DNA of 64,000 nucleotides. Origin: Pukyongia salina (GTDB taxonomy: Bacteria; Bacteroidota; Bacteroidia; Flavobacteriales; Flavobacteriaceae). The stretch's first letter is position 1; each line of letters begins with the position of its first letter. The stretch is from assembly GCF_002966125.1 (NCBI RefSeq), contig NZ_CP027062.1:2542001-2606000 (forward strand). The letters run 5' to 3'. Below, piece by piece: positions 33,023 through 43,211 of the stretch. Position numbers and translations under genes: made by a program. Below the pieces are notes generated by a model, which saw only the letters and a program-made list of their open reading frames with translations, did no database searches and was not told the DNA's origin.

Positions 33023-35851
33023 TTAATACCATTCCCGCGTAAATAGTCCCAGAAGGGTTTTCGGGCTAAGTGTTACAATAAACCTTATACGCTGATCGTA
33101 ATTACCCAGGCCGGGCTCCCAACCCAGATTGGAGTAAAGAGGAAAATACAATTCGAAATAATCTGCCACCAGGCTTAAGCGAACGCCGGTGTCGAAAACA
33201 GCTTCGGTACCTCCACCAATTCCTCTGTTATGAATTAGTCCCGCATCGCCATAAGCATATATCCATTTCCAGATATTGGTACTGGCATTTACTGTTGTGA
33301 TCCAGCTATTGGCAAAGGCCGGCTGTAATTTCGATTTAAAACCTCCTTCCGCGATGATGATCTGCTGACTGAATAGCCCTGTATCCTCGCTCCGGCCATA
33401 ATAATTATAATCGAATAGATAATCTGTTGGCCGGTCTAAAGCAAAACTGAAATAATCGTCTTCTTTCGAAGTGTTGTTATAAAGGAAGGTACCGGCATAG
33501 AAACGTAAATTCAGCTGGCGGTTGTTCAGAAATAGTTTTCGATACTCCAGGGTGGCTGAGATCTTCGAGAAATTAGTCGATATCTGGTAATCCAGTACGC
33601 TTCGGAAATAGTGAATTAAATTTGGGTTCGAATACACATACTGTAGGTTTACCACACTGTAATTGGGCTCCTGATCCGGATCCATGGGATTATCATCCCT
33701 ATAAACATTTACGTTCCTAAGGTTGATGAACTGTTTCTCATTTTTACGTAAGTCCTTTTGCCGAAAGGCCATCGTCATATACGGGGTAAGCCTGCGGTAA
33801 AATAGCCCGTCGTTATACGAAAATGAGCTCCCCGAGACACCAAATCGCAGTGCATAAAGACTTCCGTTGTAGCGTTGGGTATAAATTAATGATCCGTTAC
33901 CCACTATGGTCTTGGATCTAAATCCGTACTGAGGTTCCAGTTTGTAATGAATCCCCTTGGGCAAAACTGTTTTGTTATACAATTTTGGCCCAACGGTGAA
34001 ACCATCGTATAGGTTGTATTCGAAAACCGGCATGAAGAACAACTGGTTGTACCTGGGGTCTTCAACATCCTGGAATAACCTGAATTGGACAGGCCTGTTC
34101 AAGAGTCCTGTTAAGGTTTTATAGTTATTTCGCTGATTGAATTCGGGTATTGAGGCCTCCTTGTTCAGAACAAGTTTTTTTACATTTTCGGAAGGAACCC
34201 TAACCACCTCGACACTATCTATTGGGGGTAACCATTTTTTAAAGATGGTACTATCCTTATTGATTCCGTAAAGAGAAACCGGCATAGGGTACTTTCTTCG
34301 GTTTCTTACAAACACATCGAGAGAGTCGCCTATCTTTTTAACCTTGGTGATCTTAAAATCTATGGTGCTGCGTTTATCAACGTAATTATCGAAGAACCAA
34401 TCTATGGGTAGTTCTGTTTTCGAATTCAATATTGTTCTTAAATCATCTGAAGTGGCCGGCATTAAAAGCTTTTCAGAATAAAATTCCTTTAACGCATCAG
34501 ACAGAGGCTGTTTTCCCAAATAATCGGCCAGGTAGTAAAGGCCTTCTCCTCCATAATAACTGTTTGCAATGTTCTTATTGTACTTGGTTAACGAGTCCTT
34601 AGGAGTACTTAACGGCTGATGCAAATTATTGCGAGCCATATTGAGATAGAGTAGCGGGTACTGATCATTGAATTCAAGTTCGGAGGCGTGTGACCATCGG
34701 ATCACCCAAAAATTACTCAAGCTCCCTATGATCTTCATGTTGGGATAGTACTTATTCACGTATTCCTTCATGAGATAGATCTGAATAGCCCCGTACAACC
34801 AGTAATCTTCCCGAGGGTGTAACACCAGGGTATTCTCCAGGTAGTTCGCCGTAGCCGTTTTTAACATCTCCATGTCGTATTCGAAACCATCTGGAAACGG
34901 ACTAATAAAATCGGGTAATTGATTTAACCCATACACCGGATTATTTCGATATTCTATCTCACTAACCACCATTCTATCAAAGGGATACGGACCCAGATTC
35001 TCATCAAGAAAATGTACAATTCGATCCATGGTAAGTGCCCTTAAGGCAGGATTTACCTTTCTGTCTTTCATGTCGGTGATCACCTCGAATTTATCGGTGA
35101 TCACGGTCTCATAGTTTAATCGTTTCTCCAGGAAAAGATCAACACTCATACGATCGCTGCCGTGCAATACAGAGATCCGCTTATTCCCTGAAATACCTTG
35201 GGTTAATACCCTTAGATCTGTTGTAAGTTTAAAGTTGGATGGAGTGGTTAATGTAATTTTGAATTCTGAAGGGTATTGATATAGATCGTCTGTATTCTTA
35301 TTGCTGTAGGCATGCCATTTACCGTCGTATACAGCCGGAGCAATATACCAGTATCGCAAGTTGTAATTACCTTCCTTGGTATACCCGTATCGGGTAAACT
35401 TATCACTTGGAAGTTTAATCGAATACAATAATTTCAAGGTATAAGATTCACCAGGGGCAAGGGGTTTATCCAATTGTACCTTAAAGAAATCGATCTCTTC
35501 TCCGCGCTCCCAATCCAGGGTTTGTCCCTCCTCATTTGTAAAACCAAATATTGTAGTGCGCCCACGATCTTCATCCTTTTCAAAGTGAAAAGAACTATCG
35601 TAATTCTCACCAAACCGCCTGGCTAGTGGAGTGGTTTTGGTGGCAAAACTATTGGCCCAGTCGTTGAAATAGATCTCTGTTAGTATGTCTTCGGAAGTGT
35701 TCGTATACACAACCTCTTGACTGTTATTGAGCTTGTTCTCTGATGTTTCCAGACATGCCTCAATGGAAATCCGGTGCTGTCCGGCCATTGGAGTAATTCC
35801 AAAGAAGATAACGATCAGATATATTAAACTTCCGAACCTCAATTGGCACAT
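33023..35851 (-). CDS. M1-peptidase-like protein lacking the zinc motif, with C-terminal beta-barrel
   Basis: Protein of 942 residues with a signal peptide (about 1-24, ITPMAGQ). Residues 30-500 follow the M1 aminopeptidase order: an N-terminal beta-saddle (YNLRYWYIAPAVYDGKWHAYSN), then MVVSEIEYRNNPVYGLNQLPDF where GAMEN-type substrate-binding residues sit, and YWLYGAIQIYLMKEY where WxxEGxAxY is expected. No HExxH occurs anywhere, so zinc catalysis is unlikely. From about 590 the sequence becomes amphipathic beta-strands ending in an aromatic residue (FTREWY), as in outer-membrane barrels of the surface-antigen type. Predicted: an outer-membrane protein with a pseudo-peptidase domain. Confidence 0.75.
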   Translation of the reverse strand: MCQLRFGSLIYLIVIFFGITPMAGQHRISIEACLETSENKLNNSQEVVYTNTSEDILTEIYFNDWANSFATKTTPLARRFGENYDSSFHFEKDEDRGRTTIFGFTNEEGQTLDWERGEEIDFFKVQLDKPLAPGESYTLKLLYSIKLPSDKFTRYGYTKEGNYNLRYWYIAPAVYDGKWHAYSNKNTDDLYQYPSEFKITLTTPSNFKLTTDLRVLTQGISGNKRISVLHGSDRMSVDLFLEKRLNYETVITDKFEVITDMKDRKVNPALRALTMDRIVHFLDENLGPYPFDRMVVSEIEYRNNPVYGLNQLPDFISPFPDGFEYDMEMLKTATANYLENTLVLHPREDYWLYGAIQIYLMKEYVNKYYPNMKIIGSLSNFWVIRWSHASELEFNDQYPLLYLNMARNNLHQPLSTPKDSLTKYNKNIANSYYGGEGLYYLADYLGKQPLSDALKEFYSEKLLMPATSDDLRTILNSKTELPIDWFFDNYVDKRSTIDFKITKVKKIGDSLDVFVRNRRKYPMPVSLYGINKDSTIFKKWLPPIDSVEVVRVPSENVKKLVLNKEASIPEFNQRNNYKTLTGLLNRPVQFRLFQDVEDPRYNQLFFMPVFEYNLYDGFTVGPKLYNKTVLPKGIHYKLEPQYGFRSKTIVGNGSLIYTQRYNGSLYALRFGVSGSSFSYNDGLFYRRLTPYMTMAFRQKDLRKNEKQFINLRNVNVYRDDNPMDPDQEPNYSVVNLQYVYSNPNLIHYFRSVLDYQISTNFSKISATLEYRKLFLNNRQLNLRFYAGTFLYNNTSKEDDYFSFALDRPTDYLFDYNYYGRSEDTGLFSQQIIIAEGGFKSKLQPAFANSWITTVNASTNIWKWIYAYGDAGLIHNRGIGGGTEAVFDTGVRLSLVADYFELYFPLYSNLGWEPGLGNYDQRIRFIVTLSPKTLLGLFTREWY

Positions 35852-35997
35852 ATGGTTTTTAATAGAACAATTCGAGGATAGAAAACCCGACTCGAACGCA
35901 ATTTTTTGAGTATTCCCACAAATTCGATGCCTAAAAAAGTTAACATAACGATCTTAGGCCTGGGGAGAAATTGTGTGGTCATAGCAGGGTTAGGATT

Positions 35998-36687
35998 TTA
36001 GAAGTTCGGACTTAAATTGAACTTGTTATAGAATTCGTTCAGAATATTGAGTACTTCATCTTCTGTATCTACAACGTGAACCAGGTCCAGGTCTTCGGGG
36101 CTTATATTGTTGTTCTGCTCCAGGAGCGTGTTCTTGATCCAATCCATGAGGCCACTCCAGAATTCGGTTCCAACCAGGATAAGAGGGAATCGTTCTATCT
36201 TATGTGTTTGAATTAAGGTGAAGGCCTCGAAGAACTCATCCAAGGTGCCAAATCCTCCGGGCATTACTACAAATCCCTGTGAATACTTAACAAACATCAC
36301 CTTCCGCACAAAGAAATAATCGAAGTCTATGCTTTTATCACCATCAATATACGGGTTATCATGTTGCTCGAAAGGTAAGGCAATATTTAACCCTACCGAA
36401 GTACCACCTGCCAGGTGCGCTCCCTTGTTACCTGCTTCCATTATACCGGGGCCACCACCTGTGATCACTCCATATCCATGCTCGGTGATCTTTTTTGCGA
36501 TACTTTCTGCCAACTTATAATAAGGATGGTCCGGTTTAGTACGGGCAGATCCGAAGATAGAGACACATGGGCCTATCCTGCTTAATTTTTCGTACCCGTT
36601 AACAAATTCTCCCATGATCTTGAAGATCGCCCAGGAATCGTTTGTTTTTACCTCATTCCAATTCTTATGTTTACTTTCACTTCTCAT
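35998..36687 (-). CDS. LOG family protein (nucleotide 5'-monophosphate nucleosidase type)
   Basis: Protein of 229 residues with the Rossmann-type TIGR00730 signature: IFGSARTKPDHPYY, YGVITGGGPGIMEAGNKGA and MPGGFGTLDEFFEAFTLIQTHKI. The PGGxGTxxE motif is that of LOG phosphoribohydrolases, which release the base from cytokinin or purine nucleoside monophosphates. The gene starts 16 nt after the uvrA stop, in the same direction, suggesting an operon. The physiological substrate is unknown. Confidence 0.9.
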   Translation of the reverse strand: MRSESKHKNWNEVKTNDSWAIFKIMGEFVNGYEKLSRIGPCVSIFGSARTKPDHPYYKLAESIAKKITEHGYGVITGGGPGIMEAGNKGAHLAGGTSVGLNIALPFEQHDNPYIDGDKSIDFDYFFVRKVMFVKYSQGFVVMPGGFGTLDEFFEAFTLIQTHKIERFPLILVGTEFWSGLMDWIKNTLLEQNNNISPEDLDLVHVVDTEDEVLNILNEFYNKFNLSPNF

Positions 36688-36703
36688 TGCAAATATTCAG
36701 TAG

Positions 36704-39535
36704 CTAATGTAATTCTTTTTTAAGGAAATGCGCTGTGTGGCTGTTTTCGTGTTGTATGATCTCCTCGGGGGTTCCGTATGTAATGATATTCCCACCCTTC
36801 TTGCCACCTTCCGGACCTATATCGATGATATGATCTACGGTTTTTATCACGTCAAGATTATGTTCGATAATTACTACTGTATTGCCTTTTTCGACTAATT
36901 TATTCAGCACCAGCAATAGTACTCTAATGTCCTCAAAATGCAAACCGGTAGTAGGTTCATCGAGAATATAGAAGGTGTTACCAGTATCTCTTTTAGACAA
37001 TTCGGTTGCTAGTTTGATTCGCTGTGCTTCACCTCCTGATAAGGTGGTGGATTGCTGTCCCAGGGTGATATAACCTAGTCCCACATCCCTTATCGTTTTT
37101 AGTTTTCTGTATATCTTCGGAATATGCTCGAAGAATTCGCAAGCTTCGTTGATGGTCATTTCCAGCACGTCGTAGATCGAATGCCCTTTATAACGAATTT
37201 CCAGGGTTTCACGATTGAAACGCTTTCCCTGACAGGTTTCACATTCTACATATACATCAGGCAGAAAATTCATTTCAATTACCCTTAGACCACCACCTTT
37301 ACATGTTTCACATCGTCCACCCGCAACGTTAAAACTAAATCGCCCCGGTTTATAACCACGAATCTGAGCTTCCGGGATCTTAGCAAATAGGGAGCGTATT
37401 TCCGAAAACACCCCTGTATAGGTAGCCGGGTTAGAACGAGGTGTACGGCCAATAGGGGACTGGTTGATATCGATCACCTTGTCGATATGCTTTAGGCCAC
37501 TGATCTTTTTATAAGGCATGGGCTTTTTTACGCCATTGAAAAAATGAGCATTGAGAATAGGATACAGGGTTTCATTTACCAGGGTGGATTTTCCCGATCC
37601 CGAGACTCCAGTTATTCCTATCATGGTCCCCAGGGGAAAAGACACCGAAACATTCTTGAGATTGTTTCCTGTTGCTCCCTCAAGTTTCAGAATTTTGCCA
37701 TTGCCTTTCCTTCTTTTCTTCGGAATTTCGATCTCTTTGGTTCCATTCAGGTAATCTGAGGTTAGGGTATGATGCTTTTGAATTTCTTCAGGGGACCCTT
37801 CCGAAACGATCTCTCCCCCGTGTCTGCCAGCCGCTGGCCCAATGTCTATCACATAATCTGCATGCCTGATCATATCCTTATCGTGTTCAACCACAATTAC
37901 AGAATTCCCTATATCCTTTAATGAGATAAGCGAATGGATCAGTTTTTCGTTATCCCGCTGGTGGAGTCCTATACTGGGCTCATCGAGGATGTAAAGTACT
38001 CCCACCAATTGTGAACCTATCTGAGTCGCCAGACGAATGCGTTGCGCTTCTCCTCCAGACAAGGATTTCGAGCTACGGTCGAGGGCAAGGTACGTAAGGC
38101 CAACGTCTACCAGGAATTGCAGGCGGCTTCGTACTTCCTTGATTATTTCGGCAGCGATCTGAAGCTGGGTTTCCCCAAGGCGTTCCTCAAGACCGGAGAA
38201 CCATTCGGCCAGCTCCACCACGTCCATATGCGCTAGTTCAGCTATATTTTTTCCATTCACTTTAAAATAAAGCGATTCCTTCCTAAGTCGGCTACCTTCA
38301 CAGTCCGGACATGGTATCTTATCCATGTATTCCTTGGCCCACCGACGTAAGGATTTAGATTCATTTGCTTCGAAAGTATTCTGAAGAAAAGTAGCTACTC
38401 CTTCGAAGTCGATCTTATAGCTACGGGTAATTCCCAGGGTTTTAGATTCTACCTCGAATTTCTCGTTCCCCCCGTAAAAGATCATTTCCCTGGCTTCTTC
38501 AGGAATATTTTCGAAAGGGTCGCTTAACTTAAAGTTGAAGCGTTCTGCGATTAATTCCAGCTGTTTGAACACCCAGTTACTTTTCTGAGGCCCGTGAGGT
38601 GCAAGCGCTCCTTGTTTGATGGATAAGCGCGGGTCCGGTACGATCTTGGACGTATTCACTTTATGAAGTTCTCCAAGGCCTTTACAGGTAGGGCACATAC
38701 CTTTGGGGGAGTTAAACGAAAAATTGTTGGGTTCGGGATTAGGGTAGGAGATCCCGGAAGTAGGGCACATCAGGGACCTGCTAAAGTACCGCACCTCTTC
38801 GGTTTCGTTATCCAATACCATGAGAACGTCATCCCCATGGTACATCGCGGTCAATATGGTTTCGGTTAGACGTTTGTCTTTATCGCTTTCTTCAGAGATC
38901 TTCAAACGGTCTATCACGATTTCTATATCGTGGGTCTTATAGCGGTCTATCCGCATCCCTTTTACTATATCGATGATCTCTCCGTCAACTCGTACTTTTA
39001 AAAATCCCTGCTTGGCGATCTGCTCGAAGAGCTCGCGATAATGACCCTTTCGTGAGCGTACCACAGGTGCGAGGATACTTACCTTTCGGTCTTTAAAATC
39101 TTTAATGATAAGCTGTTTGATCTGCTCATCACTGTAGCTCACCATTTTTTCTCCTGTATTGAAGCTGTAGGCATCACTAGCCCTGGCGTAGAACAAACGG
39201 AGAAAATCGTAAATTTCGGTGATCGTTCCAACGGTGGATCTCGGACTTCTGGAAGTGGTTTTCTGCTCGATGGCAATAACAGGGGAGAGGCCGTCTATTT
39301 TATCCACATCCGGGCGTTCCAGGTTGCCCAGAAACTGACGGGCGTATGCCGAGAATGTTTCAATATATCTACGCTGACCCTCTGCATAGATAGTATCGAA
39401 GGCAAGTGATGATTTTCCACTCCCCGAAAGGCCTGTGATAACCACCAGGTTTTCGCGGGGAATTCTCACATCTATGTCCTTTAAATTGTGGACTCTGGCC
39501 CCTAAAACTTCAATAAATTCGTCCGTTTTCAGCAT
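36704..39535 (-). CDS. uvrA: Excinuclease ABC subunit A
   Basis: Protein of 943 residues, the damage-recognition ATPase of nucleotide excision repair. It begins [20 protein letters not shown]. The first Walker A is GLSGSGKSS and the second [12 protein letters not shown] signatures are LSGGEAQRI in both halves. Zinc sites are visible as CPDCEGSRL and [10 protein letters not shown] with [10 protein letters not shown] choose the ATG at 39535 rather than the TTG three codons upstream, since a TACCTTTG box ends 6 nt before this ATG and overlaps the TTG. Confidence 0.97.
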   Translation of the reverse strand: MLKTDEFIEVLGARVHNLKDIDVRIPRENLVVITGLSGSGKSSLAFDTIYAEGQRRYIETFSAYARQFLGNLERPDVDKIDGLSPVIAIEQKTTSRSPRSTVGTITEIYDFLRLFYARASDAYSFNTGEKMVSYSDEQIKQLIIKDFKDRKVSILAPVVRSRKGHYRELFEQIAKQGFLKVRVDGEIIDIVKGMRIDRYKTHDIEIVIDRLKISEESDKDKRLTETILTAMYHGDDVLMVLDNETEEVRYFSRSLMCPTSGISYPNPEPNNFSFNSPKGMCPTCKGLGELHKVNTSKIVPDPRLSIKQGALAPHGPQKSNWVFKQLELIAERFNFKLSDPFENIPEEAREMIFYGGNEKFEVESKTLGITRSYKIDFEGVATFLQNTFEANESKSLRRWAKEYMDKIPCPDCEGSRLRKESLYFKVNGKNIAELAHMDVVELAEWFSGLEERLGETQLQIAAEIIKEVRSRLQFLVDVGLTYLALDRSSKSLSGGEAQRIRLATQIGSQLVGVLYILDEPSIGLHQRDNEKLIHSLISLKDIGNSVIVVEHDKDMIRHADYVIDIGPAAGRHGGEIVSEGSPEEIQKHHTLTSDYLNGTKEIEIPKKRRKGNGKILKLEGATGNNLKNVSVSFPLGTMIGITGVSGSGKSTLVNETLYPILNAHFFNGVKKPMPYKKISGLKHIDKVIDINQSPIGRTPRSNPATYTGVFSEIRSLFAKIPEAQIRGYKPGRFSFNVAGGRCETCKGGGLRVIEMNFLPDVYVECETCQGKRFNRETLEIRYKGHSIYDVLEMTINEACEFFEHIPKIYRKLKTIRDVGLGYITLGQQSTTLSGGEAQRIKLATELSKRDTGNTFYILDEPTTGLHFEDIRVLLLVLNKLVEKGNTVVIIEHNLDVIKTVDHIIDIGPEGGKKGGNIITYGTPEEIIQHENSHTAHFLKKELH

Positions 39536-39541
39536 AATTTG

Positions 39542-39549
39542 CAAAGGTA
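39542..39549 (-). promoter_or_regulatory. -7 box of uvrA (leaderless type)
   Basis: Minus-strand TACCTTTG ends 6 nt before the ATG at 39535. A TTTG lies 25 nt further upstream, slightly beyond the usual spacing. I see no LexA-type palindrome next to it. Confidence 0.6.
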
Positions 39550-39612
39550 CTCATTTGGAACGGAAAATTGAAGTCAAAGTTATGATGTATTTCAAGGGAA
39601 TATTATAGGATG

Positions 39613-40626
39613 CTAGTTATTAATGTCCCTGAACAAAAACTGGTAGAAAGTAGTGGCAATAAAGAAGATCACACTAATCACAAAAGCGTAGCTGCCAATT
39701 AACAGAATAACCGGAAGGCTGAATAGTAAATAGGCGAGGGGTAGCAAGAGCCCGAACATGACGAGTAAAAGGAAAATGACATAAAGATACCGTATGATCG
39801 AGGGTAAATTCTGGGTCGATTTTTCCTGGAATTGGAATAATTTGGGGATTACCTCCTTGGTCATGTATTCACCCAGTTTGGAAAAAAACACCTCATTAAA
39901 CGAAGAATCTTCAAAATGTTCACTATCGATAGCATTCGCCAGGGTCATGATCTTTTCCTGATGCCGCTCGAATACGGCATTATAGTCCAGTGCTTCCTTG
40001 AAAACACCGTATTTATACCCGAAATAATACCACAGCCCGGAACCACATTTATGCTCCAGCCATTTTTTTACGATCTCCTGGTCATATACCCGTGGATAAC
40101 TAATGGTTTCGGGTATTTTTTTATCCCTGGGGCTGGTCATCAACAACGATTTCATCTCCAGGTAAAGGTTCTCGGTATCCTGGTAATTGTGATGTTCCTG
40201 AAGAAATTCGATAGCTAATTTTGATTTTCCCTTATAAAACTCTTTTACCTCGAAGAAATTGAGACCTTCAAATTCATCATCGATGTATTCCTTTAAACCC
40301 GGTAACCACATTTTGGAGCGTAAGAGTATCTCAATGATACTCCTGAAATTATGCATCTGCTGTGTGATCTTACTTAGCTGATCTACTACGACCTCTTTTG
40401 TGTTTTTCATGGAAACAGCCGCTGAGGCCAGATATACCATGATAATTGCCGATAGAAAACCGCTTATACTGATGAAAATAGTAGAGAAATCTGTAAGATT
40501 TTGTACAAAGGTTGGTACAGCTTGTACCTTTTGTTGTAGGAGAAAAATCAAGGCAATACAAAGCAGACCACTGAAAATAAGTGGAATTATCGCATACAAA
40601 TCCTTAAAGAAAGATTTTTTTCTCAT
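39613..40626 (-). CDS. Hypothetical membrane protein
   Basis: Protein of 337 residues from the ATG at 40626 (MRKKSFFKDLYAIIPLIFSG). Two transmembrane helices near the N-terminus (about 11-29 and 44-66) and two near the C-terminus (about 278-300 and 304-328) enclose a soluble helical domain of 200 residues. That domain is rich in charged and aromatic residues (WYYFGYKYGVFKEALDYNAVFERHQEK). No family is recognised. It is transcribed alone; the 230-nt gap on its upstream side holds nothing I can identify. Confidence 0.7.
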   Translation of the reverse strand: MRKKSFFKDLYAIIPLIFSGLLCIALIFLLQQKVQAVPTFVQNLTDFSTIFISISGFLSAIIMVYLASAAVSMKNTKEVVVDQLSKITQQMHNFRSIIEILLRSKMWLPGLKEYIDDEFEGLNFFEVKEFYKGKSKLAIEFLQEHHNYQDTENLYLEMKSLLMTSPRDKKIPETISYPRVYDQEIVKKWLEHKCGSGLWYYFGYKYGVFKEALDYNAVFERHQEKIMTLANAIDSEHFEDSSFNEVFFSKLGEYMTKEVIPKLFQFQEKSTQNLPSIIRYLYVIFLLLVMFGLLLPLAYLLFSLPVILLIGSYAFVISVIFFIATTFYQFLFRDINN

Positions 40627-40857
40627 ACATAAGTATCGCAATGGGGCGGTATAGCGGGGGCTACAGCCATCAATAAGGAATTTTAAGCGCCTGTCGGTTT
40701 ACAACTCCCTATGCGCTATGAGGTTTGCGATGTTATTTATTAGCATTAATAACTATACCAAAAATAGCCATTTAATCGGCAGAATGTAGTAAATTACTTA
40801 CAATTCGATAAGTGGGATAAATACATCGATTAACGGAAGGATTTTTCTTACATATTG

Positions 40858-42558
40858 CTAATAACCAACGGCTGTATCATCTCCTCTCGGGTCGGCGCCA
40901 CCTTCCAAAATACCGTCCGGATGAACCAGGATCGCATCTACCTTACCGATTATTGGATCCACTTCAGTGTTTTCGGGGTATCCCAGCCTTTCTAGTTCTT
41001 TTATTAATTCCTTCGGAAATTCCCCTTTCTCGTAGCGAATTGCGTCCGGAAGCCACTGATGATGGAACCTGGGGACAGAAACCGCCTGCTGCATGCTCAT
41101 CCCGAATTCTTTCACATTCAGGATAGTTTGAAGCACAGAAGTGATGATAGTTGCCCCTCCGGGGGTGCCTACTACCATCCACAACTTTCCATCTTTCTCA
41201 ACAATAGTAGGGGTCATGGAGCTTAACATACGTTTATGTGGTGCAATAGCATTGGCATCGCCGCCCGTAAGTCCGTATTCATTGGGAACCCCTGGTTTCG
41301 CGCTAAAATCGTCCATTTCATTATTTAAAAAGAACCCCAATTCCTTTACATAAAGTTTCGAGCCATAGGCCGAATTTAGTGTGGTTGTGAGGGAAGCGGC
41401 ATTCCCATATTGATCAATGATAGAGAAGTGGGTGGTTTCGGTGCCCTCGCTAATGGTTATGGTTCCGGGTTTAATTGTTTCTGAAGGGGTAGCGGCGTCG
41501 AAAGAAAAGTTTTCCATTCTTCGGTTTAAGTAATACTCCGAAAGCAACGAATCTACCGGAATATCCACAAAATCCGGGTCACCCAAAAAATCACTCCTGT
41601 CTGCATATGCCCTGCGTTCCACTTCGGCCAGGATTTGGATGTATTTCCTGGTATTGTGTCCATAATCCTTAAGTGGGTAGGGCTCCAGCATTTTCAAGGC
41701 CTGAGCTAGGCAAATCCCACCGCTGGAAGGTGGTGCCATAGAGATGATATTCAGATCTTTATAGTTAAATTGTATTGCTTCTCGCCACTCCGATTCGTAA
41801 GCGGCCAGATCGTCCATGGAAATTATACCTCCCCGGGATTGGATAAAATCTACAAGAATCCGTGCTGTTTCGCCATTATAGAATTCGTGAAGACCATTTT
41901 CCGAGATACGGGTAAGGGTATTTGCCAGGGCAGAATTTGTCATTATATCTCCGGTATTAACGGGGGAGGAATAGATTGTCTCTTCCCCTGTGATCTCCAG
42001 GATCTCCGGGCCGTATTTTTTAAATCTTTCTGCCTGTTGCTCGGTAAGGATTACCCCCTCTTTTGCCAGTTTTATCGAGGGTTCAATAAGAATTTCCATG
42101 GGTAAGGATCCTAATTTTTCATGGATAGCGAATAACCCGGATATTGTCCCGGGAACCCCTACCGATAGTGCCCCTTTTTTACTTTTATCTTTCATGAAAT
42201 TTCCCTCTGCATCCAGATACATATCCCGATGTGCTTTTATAGGAGCTTTTTCTCGAAAATCTATGCTGCCAATCTCACCATACTGAGTTCGATACACCAA
42301 AAATCCGCCACCGCCAAGGTTGCCTGAATAGGGATAAGAAACGGCAAGCGCGAGTTCTACCGCGATAGCAGCATCGTAAGCATTACCACCCATTTTCAGA
42401 ATATCAACCCCAATTTGAGAGGCTTCTTCCCGAGCGGAAACAACCATAGCATTCTCTGCCTTAACACCTTCAGAAACTGGATTTGTGGCCTGCTGTGCTG
42501 GTTCTGTCTTACAGCTTATTACAAATAATAATAGTAACAGGTACGAGAGTTTGTTCAT
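40858..42558 (-). CDS. ggt: Gamma-glutamyltransferase (lipoprotein)
   Basis: Protein of 566 residues with a lipobox (LLFVISCKTEP, Cys16). It cleaves gamma-glutamyl bonds of glutathione and related peptides. The autoprocessing site is present: the catalytic Thr in ETTHFSIIDQYGNAASLTTTLN starts the small subunit, and the later LSSMTPTIVEKDGKL and GTPGGATIITSVLQ segments form the substrate pocket. The precursor length is normal. Its start overlaps the stop of the upstream ACP phosphodiesterase gene by 4 nt, so the two are coupled. Confidence 0.95.
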   Translation of the reverse strand: MNKLSYLLLLLFVISCKTEPAQQATNPVSEGVKAENAMVVSAREEASQIGVDILKMGGNAYDAAIAVELALAVSYPYSGNLGGGGFLVYRTQYGEIGSIDFREKAPIKAHRDMYLDAEGNFMKDKSKKGALSVGVPGTISGLFAIHEKLGSLPMEILIEPSIKLAKEGVILTEQQAERFKKYGPEILEITGEETIYSSPVNTGDIMTNSALANTLTRISENGLHEFYNGETARILVDFIQSRGGIISMDDLAAYESEWREAIQFNYKDLNIISMAPPSSGGICLAQALKMLEPYPLKDYGHNTRKYIQILAEVERRAYADRSDFLGDPDFVDIPVDSLLSEYYLNRRMENFSFDAATPSETIKPGTITISEGTETTHFSIIDQYGNAASLTTTLNSAYGSKLYVKELGFFLNNEMDDFSAKPGVPNEYGLTGGDANAIAPHKRMLSSMTPTIVEKDGKLWMVVGTPGGATIITSVLQTILNVKEFGMSMQQAVSVPRFHHQWLPDAIRYEKGEFPKELIKELERLGYPENTEVDPIIGKVDAILVHPDGILEGGADPRGDDTAVGY

Positions 42559-43139
42559 AGTTCTTGAAGTTTATTTTTGGTATAGGAAATCAGATCATCG
42601 AAAAAGGAGGTGAACTCTGCTTCGAATTCGTCGTAGAATTCCTCCAGTTCCAAAACGGCAAAATTCATTCTAGACCTGTTTTTAGTACGTACGTTCATTT
42701 GTGATAAGATGGTGCTTATTCCTTGAACACTGGCATAACTTAATAACCAGTTATCCGATATCATATAAGGCATCATTCGCTGGATTCGCGCTGGTAGGAT
42801 CTCAAAATTATCCCGTAGCAAGTTATGGAAGTTGTTCACGTATTCTTCCAGAGGCATCTCGTGATATAGAGACCAGTTCTTGGCCAGGAAATGATCGTAT
42901 AAAATATCTACGATCACTCCGCTGTAATGACCGTAATTCTCGTGGAGTCTTTTGGTACTTTGTCTTACTGTGGGGTGTGCGTCTGTATAACTATCTATGG
43001 CACGGTGTAATAGGATACCTTTCTGAATTTTCATTGGATATTTAAGATATCGCCTTCCCTTGATCCCATCGGCTATAAAATTGCCAAGTGTAATTCCTTC
43101 GTCATCGCCCGAAAGATAAATATGTGCGAGAAAATTCAT
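42555..43139 (-). CDS. Acyl carrier protein phosphodiesterase family protein
   Basis: Protein of 194 residues from the ATG at 43139 (MNFLAHIYLSGDDEG); the GTG two codons earlier is less likely. The family signature is LAHIYLSGDDEGITLGNFIADGIKG, followed by the helical HRAIDSYTDAHPTVRQS and DILYDHFLAKNW, whose His and Asp residues form an HD-like metal site. AcpH removes the phosphopantetheine arm from acyl carrier protein. It is divergent from glmM with 72 nt between the starts. Confidence 0.88.
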   Translation of the reverse strand: MNFLAHIYLSGDDEGITLGNFIADGIKGRRYLKYPMKIQKGILLHRAIDSYTDAHPTVRQSTKRLHENYGHYSGVIVDILYDHFLAKNWSLYHEMPLEEYVNNFHNLLRDNFEILPARIQRMMPYMISDNWLLSYASVQGISTILSQMNVRTKNRSRMNFAVLELEEFYDEFEAEFTSFFDDLISYTKNKLQEL

Positions 43140-43184
43140 TAGCACAATTTACAAAATCGGAGAATGAATATTAGGTATAAAAAG

Positions 43185-43192
43185 TATCTTTG
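43185..43192 (+). promoter_or_regulatory. -7 box of glmM
   Basis: TATCTTTG matches TAnnTTTG and lies 19 nt before the ATG at 43212. It excludes the longer reading of the frame from 43164. Confidence 0.65.
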
Positions 43193-43211
43193 TTGCAAAT
43201 TTATCGGAAGC

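Noticed and set aside
40627-40857. Possible RNA gene in the 230-nt gap beside ggt
   Set aside because: No tRNA-like, terminator or conserved-looking structure could be assembled from the sequence; it appears to be plain intergenic DNA.
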